Shown here: in pieces, positions 1 through 9,100 of the stretch
Layout of the letters: every line of letters begins with the position of its first letter
Position numbering within the stretch: position 1 is the first letter of the stretch
From: Nocardioides humi
Lineage (GTDB): Bacteria; Actinomycetota; Actinomycetes; Propionibacteriales; Nocardioidaceae
NCBI RefSeq assembly: GCF_006494775.1
Contig: NZ_CP041146.1
Coordinates: forward strand, 6,156,619-6,220,618
Length of the DNA: 64,000 nucleotides
Reading direction: 5' to 3'
Program-made: the position numbers and the translations under genes
The notes under the pieces: model-generated
What the model saw: only the letters and a program-made list of their open reading frames with translations
Databases searched by the model: none
What the model was told of the DNA's origin: nothing

Positions 1-36
1 GTCGACGACGTCCAGCACGAAGGACTCGATGTCCAC
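1..36 (-). CDS. N-terminal fragment of a gene in the kshA operon (runs off the window)
   Basis: Only the first 12 codons are visible, starting at a GTG and reading MDIESFVLDVVD. A GGGGAG ribosome-binding site lies about 5 bases upstream of the start, and the gene follows the 100-residue protein by 26 bases on the same strand, so it is probably the next gene of the kshA operon. Too little is present to name a family. Confidence 0.45.
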   Translation of the reverse strand, partial: MDIESFVLDVVD

Positions 37-62
37 AGAACTCCCCTACGAGTAAAGATGGC

Positions 63-365
63 TCAGTAGCCGTCGTACGCGCCGATCGGGACATCGCCGG
101 CCCGAACCGCGTCCTCGATGCTAGCCATCATCCGCGGGCACGGCTTGTGCACGTCCCGCCTTCCGGGCGACTCGCCTCGTCGCTGGAACTCTTGACAATC
201 CGCCTGAGATCGTCCACTCCACTGGACGGAGGTGTGGTGCTCGCTGTTCTTCTTGACCAGCACCCGGGCCAGGCAGTCGAGGCAGGCCACCTCCACCAGC
301 CGGGCCTCGGTGTAGAGCCGCTGGTCCTCGACGGTGTCGGGGCTGGTGGGGACGAAGGAAGCCAT
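63..365 (-). CDS. Small conserved-looking cysteine protein, translationally coupled to kshA
   Basis: This encodes 100 residues of a family I do not recognise. Its ATG overlaps the kshA stop codon in a TGATG arrangement, which suggests translational coupling and a role tied to the steroid hydroxylase. Four cysteines are visible: a CLDC pair near residues 29-32, one in ADCQEF near 55 and one in KPCPRM near 75. That pattern could bind a metal. The N-terminus is acidic and there is no signal peptide or membrane segment. An accessory or electron-transfer role with KshA is inferred from position only. Confidence 0.7.
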   Translation of the reverse strand: MASFVPTSPDTVEDQRLYTEARLVEVACLDCLARVLVKKNSEHHTSVQWSGRSQADCQEFQRRGESPGRRDVHKPCPRMMASIEDAVRAGDVPIGAYDGY

Positions 366-1500
366 CAGTGGTGGGCGTGCTCGCCGTCGGCCGCCATCTT
401 CGCGAGGTTCTCGGCCACCTCCGCGTGCCAGTACTCGTTGGCCTTGGTGGTGTCGACCTCGAACTCGAAGCGGTCGGTCATCTCCGGCTTGACGTCGGCG
501 ATGTCGGTGTAGAACTGCTCGTACCACCGGCGCAGCTGGTAGACGGGACCGTCCTCCTCGCAGAGCAGGGGGTTCTGCACGGCTACCTTGTTCTCCCAGA
601 TCGCCACGTCCTGGAGGAAGCCGTCGCCGAAGGACTTGGTGTAGGCCTCGGCGATGTAGTCGACCGACTTCTCGTCGAGCCCCTCGGGCTTGCGCACGCT
701 GATGCCGTACTGCAGCCGGAAGCTCTCCGGGCCGGTCGGGATGTGGCAGTTGATGAGGATGACCTCGGTGACGAAGCCCTTGTAGTCGACCTCCAGCCAG
801 TTGATCATGTACGACGGGCCGTAGTAGGTGGCCTCGGAGCGCAGCATCGAGTCCTCGCCGCTGTAGCCGCCCCGGCCTTGTCCGGGCGCCCCTTCGACTC
901 CATGAACTGGGTGGCGGTGTGGCCCTCGAAGATGTTGCGGAAGCTCGTCGGGAAGGCGAAGTGCACGTAGTAGAAGTGCGCCATGTCCGCGACGTTGTCG
1001 ATCAGCTCGCGGCAGTGGGAGCCGTTGATCTCCTTCACGTGCCACGACCACGGCGTGTACTTGTCCGTCATCACGTCGGGCAGCTCCGGCGGCAGCAGGT
1101 CGTGGTCGGCCGCGGACCCCTCGGGGTCGTTCCAGATCAGCAGCTGCCCGTTGCGCACGGAGGTCTCGTAGCGCTGCGTGCGCGCGCGCAGCGGCACCCG
1201 GCGGGCGTACGGGATCTCCTTGCACTTGCCGTCGCCGCTCCAGCGCCAGTCGTGGAAGGGGCAGGCGATGTGGTCGCCCTTGACCTCGCCCTGGGTGAGA
1301 TCGCCGCCCATGTGACGGCAGAAGCCGTCGAGGACCTTGAGCTCGCCCTGGGAGTCGGCCCACACCACGAGCTTGGTGCCGAAGCCCTCGATCGCGTGCG
1401 GCCTGCCGTCGCGGAAGTCCTCGGCGAGTCCGAGGCAGTGCCACCCGCGCGCGAAACGGATGGGCGCATTCCCCTGATCCAGAAGTCGGGTGTCGGTCAT
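365..1500 (-). CDS. kshA: 3-ketosteroid 9-alpha-hydroxylase oxygenase subunit KshA, one frameshift
   Basis: KshA is the Rieske non-haem iron oxygenase that 9-alpha-hydroxylates 3-ketosteroids and so triggers opening of ring B, with electrons from the reductase KshB (not in view). The Rieske ligands are C61-x-H63 and C80-x2-H83, and the mononuclear iron histidines are H175 and H180 in the DNVADMAHFYYVH region. All lie six residues before the mycobacterial KshA positions. The C-terminal half (GYSGEDSM onward) is in another frame. Adding one G to the GGGG run near 876 rejoins a protein of about 378 residues, close to the usual length. I chose the ATG at 1500 because a GTG nine bases upstream lies inside the operator and a -10 box sits 7 bases before the ATG. 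The gene diverges from fadE26. Confidence 0.9.
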
Positions 1501-1501
1501 G

Positions 1502-1515
1502 TAGAACACGTTACA
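1502..1515. promoter_or_regulatory. KstR-type operator between kshA and fadE26
   Basis: TAGAACACGTTACA matches the KstR consensus TnnAACnnGTTnnA at every fixed position. It begins one base upstream of the kshA ATG and covers the predicted kshA -10 hexamer, so bound repressor would block kshA transcription. It is 58 bases from the fadE26 start. Confidence 0.85.
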
Positions 1516-1536
1516 GTTTTGCCGTTAGACTGACAA
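1508..1536 (-). promoter_or_regulatory. kshA promoter (-35 TTGTCA, -10 TAACGT), predicted leaderless
   Basis: On the minus strand TTGTCA and TAACGT are separated by 17 bases. The -10 hexamer ends 7 bases before the ATG at 1500, so transcription should start at or next to the start codon. The -10 lies inside the KstR operator. Confidence 0.65.
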
Positions 1537-1573
1537 CAACCGGCCCACCCCCGGAACCGTCACAGGAGACCCG

Positions 1574-2764
1574 ATGCACATCGACCTGGAGCCGCAGCAG
1601 CTGGCCCTGCGCGACGAGCTCCGCGCGTACTTCGCCGAGCTCGTCACCCCCGAGATCCGCGCCGGCCTGGCCTCGGCCACCGGCGAGTTCGGCGAGGCGA
1701 GCGTCTACAAGGACGTCATCCGCCAGATCGGCAAGGACGGCTGGCTCGGGATCGGCTGGCCGAAGGAGTACGGCGGGCAGGCGCGCTCGATGGTGGAGCA
1801 GCTCATCTTCACCGACGCCGCCGCCATCGCCGGCGTGCCGATCCCGTACCTGACGCTCAACACGGTCGGCCCGACGATCATGCGCTTCGGCAGCGACGAG
1901 CAGAAGGAGTACTTCCTCCCCAAGATCCTCGCCGGCGAGCTGCACTTCTCGATCGGCTACTCCGAGCCGGGCTCCGGCACCGACCTCGCCTCGCTCAGGA
2001 CCAAGGCGACCCTCGAGGGCGACGAATGGGTGATCAACGGCCAGAAGATGTGGACCTCGCTCATCCAGTACGCCGACTGGCTGTGGCTGGCCTGTCGCAC
2101 CGAGCCCGACGCCCCGCGCCACAAGGGCCTGTCGATGATCCTGGTGCCGGCCGACGCACCCGGCCTCTCGTACACGCCGGTGCACACCGTCGCCGGGGTC
2201 GGCACGTCGGCGACGTACTACTCCGACGTCCGCGTCCCCGCCTCCAACCTGATCAGCGAGCGCGGCGGCGGCTGGGCGCTGATGACCAACCAGCTCAACC
2301 ACGAGCGGGTGGCCCTCACCTCGGCCGCTCCCCTGGTCCACTCGCTGCAGCTGGTGCGGGACTGGGCCGCCGAGACCCGCGACCCCGACGGCTCCCGGGT
2401 CATCGACACCGAGTGGGTGCAGATCGCGCTCGGCCGCGCGCACGCCCGGGTCGAGGCGCTCTCGCTCATCAACTGGAAGCTCGCGGCCGACGCCGACCAC
2501 GGCGTACCGCTCTCCCCCGCGGAGGCGTCGGCGACCAAGATCTACGGATCCGAGCTGGCGACCGAGGTCTACCGCTCGCTGATGGAGATCGTCGGGCCGC
2601 ACGCCGGCATCACCGGGGACTCGCCCGGTGCCGTGCTCGCCGGCCGGCTGGAGCGCTACCACCGCTCCGCCCTCGTGATGACCTTCGGCGGCGGCACCAA
2701 CGAGATCCAGCGCGACATCATCGGGTACGTCGGCCTCGGCCTGCCCGCCGCCAAGCGAGCCTGA
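1574..2764 (+). CDS. fadE26: Acyl-CoA dehydrogenase, FadE26-like (cholesterol side chain)
   Basis: A 396-residue flavin-dependent acyl-CoA dehydrogenase. It resembles mycobacterial FadE26 (ChsE4), which pairs with FadE27 (ChsE5) to dehydrogenate steroid-CoA thioesters with a long side chain. Family signatures include the FAD/substrate segment FSIGYSEPGSGTDLASLRT near residues 126-144, NGQKMWTS near 160, QLNHERVALTS near 240 (its Glu is in the region of the ChsE4 catalytic base) and the C-terminal FGGGTNEIQRDIIG. The length matches FadE26 (about 400). The start has an AGGAGA ribosome-binding site. fadE27 and fadD17 follow closely, the same order as Rv3504-Rv3505-Rv3506. The upstream KstR site predicts steroid induction. 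Confidence 0.88.
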   Translation: MHIDLEPQQLALRDELRAYFAELVTPEIRAGLASATGEFGEASVYKDVIRQIGKDGWLGIGWPKEYGGQARSMVEQLIFTDAAAIAGVPIPYLTLNTVGPTIMRFGSDEQKEYFLPKILAGELHFSIGYSEPGSGTDLASLRTKATLEGDEWVINGQKMWTSLIQYADWLWLACRTEPDAPRHKGLSMILVPADAPGLSYTPVHTVAGVGTSATYYSDVRVPASNLISERGGGWALMTNQLNHERVALTSAAPLVHSLQLVRDWAAETRDPDGSRVIDTEWVQIALGRAHARVEALSLINWKLAADADHGVPLSPAEASATKIYGSELATEVYRSLMEIVGPHAGITGDSPGAVLAGRLERYHRSALVMTFGGGTNEIQRDIIGYVGLGLPAAKRA

Positions 2765-2782
2765 GCGCCGAAGGAGCAGACC

Positions 2783-3796
2783 ATGGACTTCCTCTTCACC
2801 CCCGAGCAGGACGAGGCCGCCGAGCTCGCGGCGCGGATCCTCGCCGACAAGACCACCAACGAGCGGCTCAAGGAGGTCGAGGCCGGCGGCGACCGGTTCG
2901 ACCGCGACCTGTGGGCGACGCTGGGCGAGGCCTTCGACTGGGCCGACCTGGACCTGATCACCCTCGCCCGGGTGCTCGTCGAGGTCGGCCGGCACATCGC
3001 GCCCGTCCCACTGGCCGTGCACGCCGCGTGCACGACACTGCTGGCCGGCGCGGGCCTGAGCGCCGATCGCGGGCTCTACGCCGCGGCCGTCGCCGAGGAG
3101 CGTGCTCACCTGCCGGCCGCGCCGACCGTGACGGCGTCCGCGGACGGCGCCCTCACCGGCACCAAGACCCTGGTCCGGGCCGGTATGGCCGCGGACGCGC
3201 TCCTCGTGACCGCGACCGGGCCGGACGGCGTGGGCGTCTACCTCGTCGACGCCTCCGCCGAGGGCGTCGAGCGGGTCGCGCAGCGGACCAGCGACGGCGA
3301 CGCCGCCGCGCTGATCACCTTCGCCGCCACGCCGGCGGAGCGGGTCGGCGACGCCGCGGCGGCCGAGCGCCTGGGCCGGCTGCTGGTCGCGCTGTCGGCC
3401 GCCGAGCAGCTCGGCGTCACCGAGGGCGCGCTGCGGCTGACCTCGGAGTACGCCAAGACCCGCGAGCAGTTCGGCCGCCCGATCGGGACCTTCCAGGCCG
3501 TCTCGCAGCGGCTCGCCGACGGGTTCATCGACGTCCTCGGCCAGCGGCTCACGCTCTGGCAGGCGGTCTGGCGGCTGCAGGAGGGACGGCCCGCCGCGAC
3601 CGAGGTCGCCACCGCGAAGCTGTGGGCCGCCGACGCCGGCCACCGGATCGCGCACACCACCGTCCACGTCCACGGCGGCGTCGGCATCGACCTCGACGGC
3701 GAGGCGCACCGCTACTTCACCAGTGGCAAGCGGTTCGAGTTCCTCTTCGGCGGCGCGACCGAGCAGGCGCTGGCGATCGGCCGCTCCTTCGCGTGA
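2783..3796 (+). CDS. fadE27: Acyl-CoA dehydrogenase, FadE27-like partner subunit
   Basis: A 337-residue acyl-CoA dehydrogenase paralogue, shorter than FadE26, as expected for the second subunit of an alpha2-beta2 steroid dehydrogenase (ChsE4-ChsE5 in mycobacteria). It keeps the family motif TREQFGRPIGTFQAVSQ near residues 222-238 and HGGVGIDLDGEAHRYF near 293-308. Its middle domain is reduced and lacks the substrate signature seen in its partner, which fits a heteromer with shared active sites. It starts 18 bases after fadE26, with an AAGGAG ribosome-binding site, and is followed 7 bases later by fadD17. Confidence 0.85.
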   Translation: MDFLFTPEQDEAAELAARILADKTTNERLKEVEAGGDRFDRDLWATLGEAFDWADLDLITLARVLVEVGRHIAPVPLAVHAACTTLLAGAGLSADRGLYAAAVAEERAHLPAAPTVTASADGALTGTKTLVRAGMAADALLVTATGPDGVGVYLVDASAEGVERVAQRTSDGDAAALITFAATPAERVGDAAAAERLGRLLVALSAAEQLGVTEGALRLTSEYAKTREQFGRPIGTFQAVSQRLADGFIDVLGQRLTLWQAVWRLQEGRPAATEVATAKLWAADAGHRIAHTTVHVHGGVGIDLDGEAHRYFTSGKRFEFLFGGATEQALAIGRSFA

Positions 3797-3803
3797 CCGC
3801 CAC

Positions 3804-5311
3804 GTGACGGTTCGCGACCTGCTGCTCGCCCGCGCCGAGGACGAGCGGCCGGCGCTGCGCTGGCGGGAGGCAGGCGCGGCCCGGTCGCTCTCCTGGCGCG
3901 AGTACGTCGCCGCGGCGGCCCGGCTGGCCGAGCGGCTCGAGGCGCGGCTCGATCGCGGACGGCCGCCGCACGTCGGCGTCCTGCTGCCCAACGGGCCGGC
4001 CTTCGCGCTGCACCTCGCGGCCGCGGGTCTCGGCGGGCACGTCCTGGTCGGGCTCAACTCCACGCGCCGGGGCGCGGCCCTCGACGCCGACATCGCGAAG
4101 GCGGACTGCCAGGTCGTGGTCGACTCCCCCGCTCCGGCGATGGAGTCGCTCGCCGGGGCCGCCGTGCCGGTCCCGGACGCCGCGCCCACGCCGGACTCGC
4201 TGTTCATGCTGATCTTCACCAGCGGCACCAGCGGCTCGCCCAAGGCCGTCAAGATCACCCACGAGAAGATCACCCGGCCCGGCACCCACCTCGTCGGACG
4301 GCTCGGGCTGACGCCCGACGACGTGCACTACGTGTCCATGCCGCTGTTCCACTCCAACGCGGTGATGGCCGGCTGGGCGCCCGCCCTGACCACCGGCGCG
4401 GCGTTCGCGGTCGCGCCGTTCTCGGCGAGCGGCTTCCTCCGCGACGTACGCGACTTCGGGGCGACGTACGCGAACTACGTCGGCAAGCCGCTCACCTACG
4501 TGCTGGCCACCCCGAGCACCCCGACGACGGCGACAGCCCACTGCGGCTGGTGTTCGGCAACGAGGCCAACGAGGGGGACATCGCCGCCTTCGGCCGGCGG
4601 TTCGGGTGCGAGGTCGTCGACTCCTACTCGTCCACCGAGAACGCCGTCATCGTCCAGCGGCGCCCCGGCATGCCCGCCGGGGCGCTCGGGATGCCGCTCG
4701 ACGGCATCAAGGTGCTCGACCCCGAGACCGGCGAGGAGACGCCGGACGCGGTCTTCGACGGTGCCGGACGGCTGGTGAACCCCGACGAGGCGATCGGCGA
4801 GCTGGTCAACACCGCCGGGGCGGGCGCCTTCGCGGGCTACTACAACGACGAGGCCGCCGAGGCGGAGCGGATGCGCGGCGGGATGTACTGGTCGGGCGAC
4901 CTCGCCTACCGCGACGCCGACGGCTGGGTCCACTTCGCCGGCCGCACCGGCGACTGGCTGCGCGTCGACGGCGAGAACCTCGCCGCCGCCCCGATCGAGC
5001 GGATCCTGCTGCGCCACCCCGCGATCGGCGAGGCGGCCGTGTACGCCGTACCCGACCCGAGGGTCGGCGACCAGGTCGCCGCCGCGCTGATCCTGCGCGG
5101 GCCGCTGACGCCGCAGGGCCTCGAGGAGTTCCTCGCCGCCCAGGACGACCTGTCCGCCAAGGCCTGGCCGCGGTTCGTGCGGGTCGTCGACGCGCTGCCG
5201 CGCACCGCCACCAACAAGGTGGTCAAGCGCGAGCTCGCCGCCGCCGGCGTCGACCCGGCCGGTGGCGGGGTGTGGGTGCGGGACGAGCGCGGGACGTCGT
5301 ACGCGTCCTAG
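3804..5311 (+). CDS. fadD17: Steroid side-chain acyl-CoA ligase, FadD17-like, one frameshift
   Basis: An AMP-forming acyl-CoA synthetase, expected to load CoA onto steroid side-chain carboxylates. The N-terminal part carries the P-loop-like IFTSGTSGSPKAVK near residues 136-149. The C-terminal part carries DSYSSTENAV, YWSGDLAYRDADGWVHFAGR and LPRTATNKVVKREL with its lysine. The two parts are in different frames. Adding one C to the CCCC run near 4512 joins LATP to EHPDDGDSPLRLVFGNE and gives 502 residues, the length I recall for mycobacterial FadD17. It starts at a GTG. Position after fadE26-fadE27 supports the call. Substrate length is inferred. Confidence 0.85.
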
Positions 5312-5314
5312 ATG

Positions 5315-5812
5315 ATCGATGCACGGGCATCGCACGCTCCCACTCCGGGTGGGCGGTCCGCAGGGCGTTGTAGGCCGCGGCGACCTCGTCCGGGATGTCG
5401 ACGTGGGCGATGAAGCCGGACCCGCGGGGCCCGTAGCCGTGTCCGTCGTCGCGGTCTCGAGGAGGACCTCGTCGATGCCGTGGCTCGCTCGCAGCCACGA
5501 CGCCATCAGGTCCGCCTCGCTCGTGGTCCGTCCCTCGGGAGAGCTCGGGTCGACGCCGAGAGCCGCGAGCAGCGCGTCCGTGGTGTGGCCGCGACCGCCG
5601 ACGAGCATCAGGGTCCCGGCCCGCCCGGCGACCACCGCGTCGGCCGCGACCTGCCAGGTCCGCGGCATCGAGCCGCCGAACAGGAGAACCAGGTCGACCC
5701 GGTCCGGCCACGGATCCTCCAGCGCCAGCCAGGCCGCGATGGTGTCCAGGTTCGCCTGGCTCCCTGAAGTGACGTCCGGCCCGCGCGCCGGGCCCGGGCC
5801 GTCGTTCGTCAC
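5315..5812 (-). pseudogene. Remnant of a YdcF/ElyC-type DUF218 protein with a large internal deletion
   Basis: The N-terminal part, from a GTG at 5812, reads NLDTIAAWLALED, then LVLLFGGS and LMLVGGRGHTTDALL, and resembles the start of E. coli YdcF. Near 5445-5465 it jumps in another frame to DGHGYGPRGSGFIAHVDIPDEV, which matches the C-terminus of YdcF ([22 protein letters not shown]). About 120 codons that should carry the conserved STNCGEN region are missing and no proper stop follows. This is true gene decay by deletion and differs from the single-base breaks elsewhere. The remnant converges with fadD17. Confidence 0.75.
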
Positions 5813-5820
5813 CGACCGGC

Positions 5821-6473
5821 TCAGCCCGCGTAGGGGATCTCGGTCCGCCAGTCGTCCTCGTCCTGGTCGATCGCGGCCCGCAGCGCCCTGGCGACGTTGT
5901 CGGGCGCGAACGGTCCCTCGTCCTTCAGCAGGCCTCGCACCGTGACCGACACGGCCCGGATGCCGTCGTCCTTCAGGACGGCGTCGATGCTGTGGACCAG
6001 GTTCTGGACGCCGGCCTTCTGCACGCCGAGCGAGGCGGCGCCGAACCACGGCGTGTCGGCGGCCATGCTGCCGGTGACGGTGACCCGGCCGCCGGGCCCC
6101 ATGAACGGGCGGGCGGCCTGCAGGACGGGGAGCAGGGCGCCGACGCCGAGGCGGACGTCCTCGAGCAGCTCGTCGACCGTGAGCGAGAGCGGGTCCTTCT
6201 CGCGGTAGGCGGACGGGTTGAAGTGGACGACGTCGAGGTGGCCGACGTGCTCGCCCATCCGGGTGACCGCGGCCCGGGTCGCGGTGTCGTCGGTGAGGTC
6301 GACCAGCGTCGAGCCGGCGGTCGCGCCCGCGGCCTCGACGTCGGCGCGCAGGGCGGCGAGCACGTCCTCGTCGGCGCCGAGCAGGCCGACGCTGCCGCCC
6401 TCGGCGGCGTAGAGGCGGGCGAGCGAGCCGCTCACCCCGGGCCGGCTCCGGCGATCAGCACGTTGCGCGTCAT
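5821..6473 (-). CDS. Atypical short-chain dehydrogenase/reductase, one frameshift
   Basis: A Rossmann SDR of about 217 residues once repaired. The nucleotide-binding start, MTRNVLIAGAGPG, is separated from VSGSLARLYAAEGG by a missing G near 6436 in a CCCC run on the plus strand. NFNPSAY-like and TVTGSMAAD (catalytic Ser region) motifs are present. The usual YxxxK reads LGVQK, so the catalytic tyrosine is replaced by leucine while the lysine is kept. It may bind nucleotide without normal reductase activity, or use another base. Substrate is unknown. The ATG at 6473 is preceded by TAGATT six bases away and the gene diverges from the ATP-grasp cassette. Confidence 0.72.
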
Positions 6474-6479
6474 GTGATC

Positions 6480-6485
6480 AATCTA
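6480..6485 (-). promoter_or_regulatory. -10 box (TAGATT) of the SDR gene, predicted leaderless
   Basis: The hexamer ends 6 bases before the ATG at 6473 on the minus strand, which places the transcription start at the start codon. It also supports the upstream, frameshift-corrected start. Confidence 0.5.
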
Positions 6486-6552
6486 ATGACACGCCGGATA
6501 CCCCCGTGCGCGGGTGTGACGCCGGCGAAACACGGCGGTGACACCGCGTCCC

Positions 6553-6558
6553 TAGCGT
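6553..6558 (+). promoter_or_regulatory. -10 box (TAGCGT) of the ATP-grasp cassette, predicted leaderless
   Basis: The hexamer ends 6 bases before the ATG at 6565 and no ribosome-binding site is visible in the gap. Confidence 0.5.
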
Positions 6559-6564
6559 TCGGCC

Positions 6565-8151
6565 ATGGCAACGGCGGTGGAGTGGGCGCCCGACCACGGC
6601 ACCCGGGCGTACGACGAGATGTACGACGGCGCCGCGGTGCGCCCCGAGTACGACGCCCTCCGCTCCTCGCTCGACACCCTCGACGGCGCCGACCTGCGCT
6701 CGCGCATCGACACCCTCGCGACGTCGTACCTCGACCAGGGGGTGACCTTCGACATCGGCGGGGAGGAGCGGGCGTTCCCGATCGACATCCTGCCGCGGAT
6801 CATCGGCGCCGACGACTGGGCCCGGATCGACGCCGGCGTGCAGCAGCGGGTGCGGGCGCTGGAGGCCTTCCTCGCCGACGCGTACGGCGTCGGGCGGGTC
6901 TTCGCGGACGGCGTGCTCCCCCGCAGCGCAGTGGTGTCGTCGGGCGCGTTCCACCGCGAGGCCGCCGGCATCGTGCCGGTCAACGGCGTCCGCTGCCACG
7001 TCGCGGGCACCGACCTGATCCGCGACGAGGACGGCCGGTTCCTCGTGCTCGAGGACAACGTGCGGGTGCCGTCGGGCGTCTCCTACGTGATGACCAACCG
7101 GCGCGCGATCGGCTCGGTGCTGCCGGAGGTCATGTCGGCGCACCGGATCCGGCCGGTGGCGGGCTACCCGCAGGCGCTGCTCGCGGCGCTCCGCGCGGCG
7201 GCGCCGGCCGGCGTCGCGGACCCGACCGTCGTCGTGCTGACCCCCGGCGTGTACAACAGCGCCTACTTCGAGCACGCACTGCTCGCCCGCACCATGGGGG
7301 TGGAGCTGGTCGAGGGCCGCGACCTGGAGTGCCGCCGCGGCCGGGTGCTGATGCGCAGCACCCGCGGCCTGGAGCCGGTGCACGTGATCTACCGGCGGGT
7401 CGACGACGAGTTCCTCGACCCGGTGCAGTTCCGGGCCGACTCGATGCTCGGCTGCCCCGGGCTCGTCAACGCCGCCCGCGCCGGCAATGTCACCCTCGCC
7501 AACGCCATCGGCAACGGGATCGCCGACGACAAGCTCATCTACACCTATGTCCCCGACCTGATCCGCTACTACCTCGGCGAGGAGCCGGCGCTGCCCAACG
7601 TGGAGACCTGGCGGCTCGGCGACGACGCCGCCCGCGAGGAGGTGCTCGACCGGCTGGACGAGCTGGTGCTCAAGCCGGTCGACGGCTCCGGCGGCAAGGG
7701 CATCGTGATCGGCCCGGCCGCGTCCCGGAGCGAGCTCGACCGGCTGCGCGCGGAGATCTGCGCGCACCCGCGCGCCTGGATCGCCCAGCCGGTCGTCAGC
7801 CTGTCGACCGTCCCGACGTACGCCGACGGCGCGATGCGGCCGCGGCACGTGGACCTGCGTCCGTTCGCGGTCAACGACGGCGACCGGGTGTGGGTGCTGC
7901 CGGGTGGGCTGACCCGGGTGGCCCTGCCCGAGGGCGAGCTGATCGTGAACTCCTCGCGCGGCGGCGGCTCCAAGGACACCTGGGTGCTGGCGGGGCGGAC
8001 GACCCGTCCCGTGCCGGCGTCCGCGCCGGCGGCCGTCGTACCTGCTCCCGAGCAGGCGTCGCCCCAGGTCGCGGGCCCGGCGCTGCGCGACCTCACCGGC
8101 CGGCAGGCCCAGCAGGAACAGCAGCAGCAGACGGGGCCCGGGCCGTGCTGA
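6565..8151 (+). CDS. Circularly permuted ATP-grasp protein (type 2)
   Basis: A 528-residue protein of the circularly permuted ATP-grasp family (DUF404/DUF407), predicted to be an ATP-dependent peptide or amide ligase. Visible signatures are LEDNVRVPSGVSYV near residues 168-181, NAIGNGIADDKLIYTYVPD near 313-331, LVLKPVDGSGGKGIVIGP near 370-387 (ATP loop) and SRGGGSKDTWVL near the end. A low-complexity Gln/Pro tail follows residue 485. The next gene, an alpha-E protein, overlaps it by 7 bases and a transglutaminase-like gene follows, which is the standard three-gene cassette. The product of this cassette is unknown. Confidence 0.85.
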   Translation: MATAVEWAPDHGTRAYDEMYDGAAVRPEYDALRSSLDTLDGADLRSRIDTLATSYLDQGVTFDIGGEERAFPIDILPRIIGADDWARIDAGVQQRVRALEAFLADAYGVGRVFADGVLPRSAVVSSGAFHREAAGIVPVNGVRCHVAGTDLIRDEDGRFLVLEDNVRVPSGVSYVMTNRRAIGSVLPEVMSAHRIRPVAGYPQALLAALRAAAPAGVADPTVVVLTPGVYNSAYFEHALLARTMGVELVEGRDLECRRGRVLMRSTRGLEPVHVIYRRVDDEFLDPVQFRADSMLGCPGLVNAARAGNVTLANAIGNGIADDKLIYTYVPDLIRYYLGEEPALPNVETWRLGDDAAREEVLDRLDELVLKPVDGSGGKGIVIGPAASRSELDRLRAEICAHPRAWIAQPVVSLSTVPTYADGAMRPRHVDLRPFAVNDGDRVWVLPGGLTRVALPEGELIVNSSRGGGSKDTWVLAGRTTRPVPASAPAAVVPAPEQASPQVAGPALRDLTGRQAQQEQQQQTGPGPC

Positions 8152-9071
8152 GCCGGATCGCGGAGTCGCTGTTCTGGATCGGGCGGTACGTCGAGCGGGC
8201 CGACGACACCGCCCGCATCCTCGACGTGCAGACCCAGCTGGTGCTGGAGGACCCGGCCGCCAACGAGGCCGCCACCTGCCGCGCGGTGCTGTCGATCATG
8301 GGCGCGCGCCCGCCGGGCGACGACGACCTCGACGTGACGCGCCTGGTCGAGCTGCTCGCCCACGACCAGTCCTCGCCGGAGTCCATCGCCGCCTGCCTGC
8401 AGGCGGCGAGGGAGAGCGCGTGGCGAGCGCGCGAGACGCTGTCCGAGCCGCTGTGGGTGGCGATCAACACGACGTACCGCGCGATCGACTCCGGCTCGTT
8501 CCGCGCGATGCGCCGCGACCGGGGGCTGCGCTGGGTGCGCGACCAGGCGGCGCTGATCAACGGCACCGCGGACGCGACGATGACCCGGGACGAGGGCTGG
8601 CAGTTCTTCGTCCTCGGCCGGACCCTCGAGCGGGCGGACATGACCGCGCGGCTGCTGGCCAGCGCCGCGCTCTCCCCCGGCCACGCCTGGACCACCACGC
8701 TGCGGGCGTGCGGGGCGCACGAGGCGTTCCTGCGGGCCCGGCGCGGGCTGGAGATCGACCGGGAGGTCGTGGGCTTCCTGCTCCTCGACCGGCTCTTCCC
8801 CGGCTCGGTCGCCTACTCCGTGACCGGCGCCGAGCGGTGCCTGGCCAATCTCGAGTCCGACGCCCATCGCGCCGGCGTGGAGAGCGATGCCCGCCGCATC
8901 CTGGGGCGGGCCCGCTCGGAGCTGGAGTACCGCTCGGTCAACGACCTGCTCGCGGACCTGCCCGGCGCCATGGACCGCTTCCAGCGCTCGTGCGCGGCCG
9001 CCACCGACGCCATCACCCGCCACTTCTTCGCCGGCTCCGAGGCGCTCGCCTGGCACGGCACCCGGCAGTGA
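8145..9071 (+). CDS. Alpha-E domain protein (DUF403)
   Basis: A 308-residue, mostly helical alpha-E protein. It begins VLSRIAESLFWIGRYVERADDTARIL, the hallmark start of the family. Other conserved pieces are LWVAINTTYRAID, FFVLGRTLERADMTARLL and FLLLDRLFPGSVAYS. The family always accompanies circularly permuted ATP-grasp proteins and is thought to act with them, but no reaction is proven. The GTG start lies inside the end of the ATP-grasp gene (7-base overlap), indicating coupled translation. Confidence 0.85.
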   Translation: MLSRIAESLFWIGRYVERADDTARILDVQTQLVLEDPAANEAATCRAVLSIMGARPPGDDDLDVTRLVELLAHDQSSPESIAACLQAARESAWRARETLSEPLWVAINTTYRAIDSGSFRAMRRDRGLRWVRDQAALINGTADATMTRDEGWQFFVLGRTLERADMTARLLASAALSPGHAWTTTLRACGAHEAFLRARRGLEIDREVVGFLLLDRLFPGSVAYSVTGAERCLANLESDAHRAGVESDARRILGRARSELEYRSVNDLLADLPGAMDRFQRSCAAATDAITRHFFAGSEALAWHGTRQ

Positions 9072-9100
9072 GGGCGGTGCCGACAGTGAGGAACCCGACC

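Noticed and set aside
1500..1509. GTG start for kshA nine bases upstream of the ATG
   Set aside because: It lies inside the KstR operator, right after the -10 box, and would add MFY, which is absent from KshA proteins as I recall them.
1511..4285. 924-residue open frame on the minus strand opposite fadE26-fadE27-fadD17
   Set aside because: It is the antisense shadow of three well-supported genes, has low-complexity Arg/Gly/Ala composition and matches no family.
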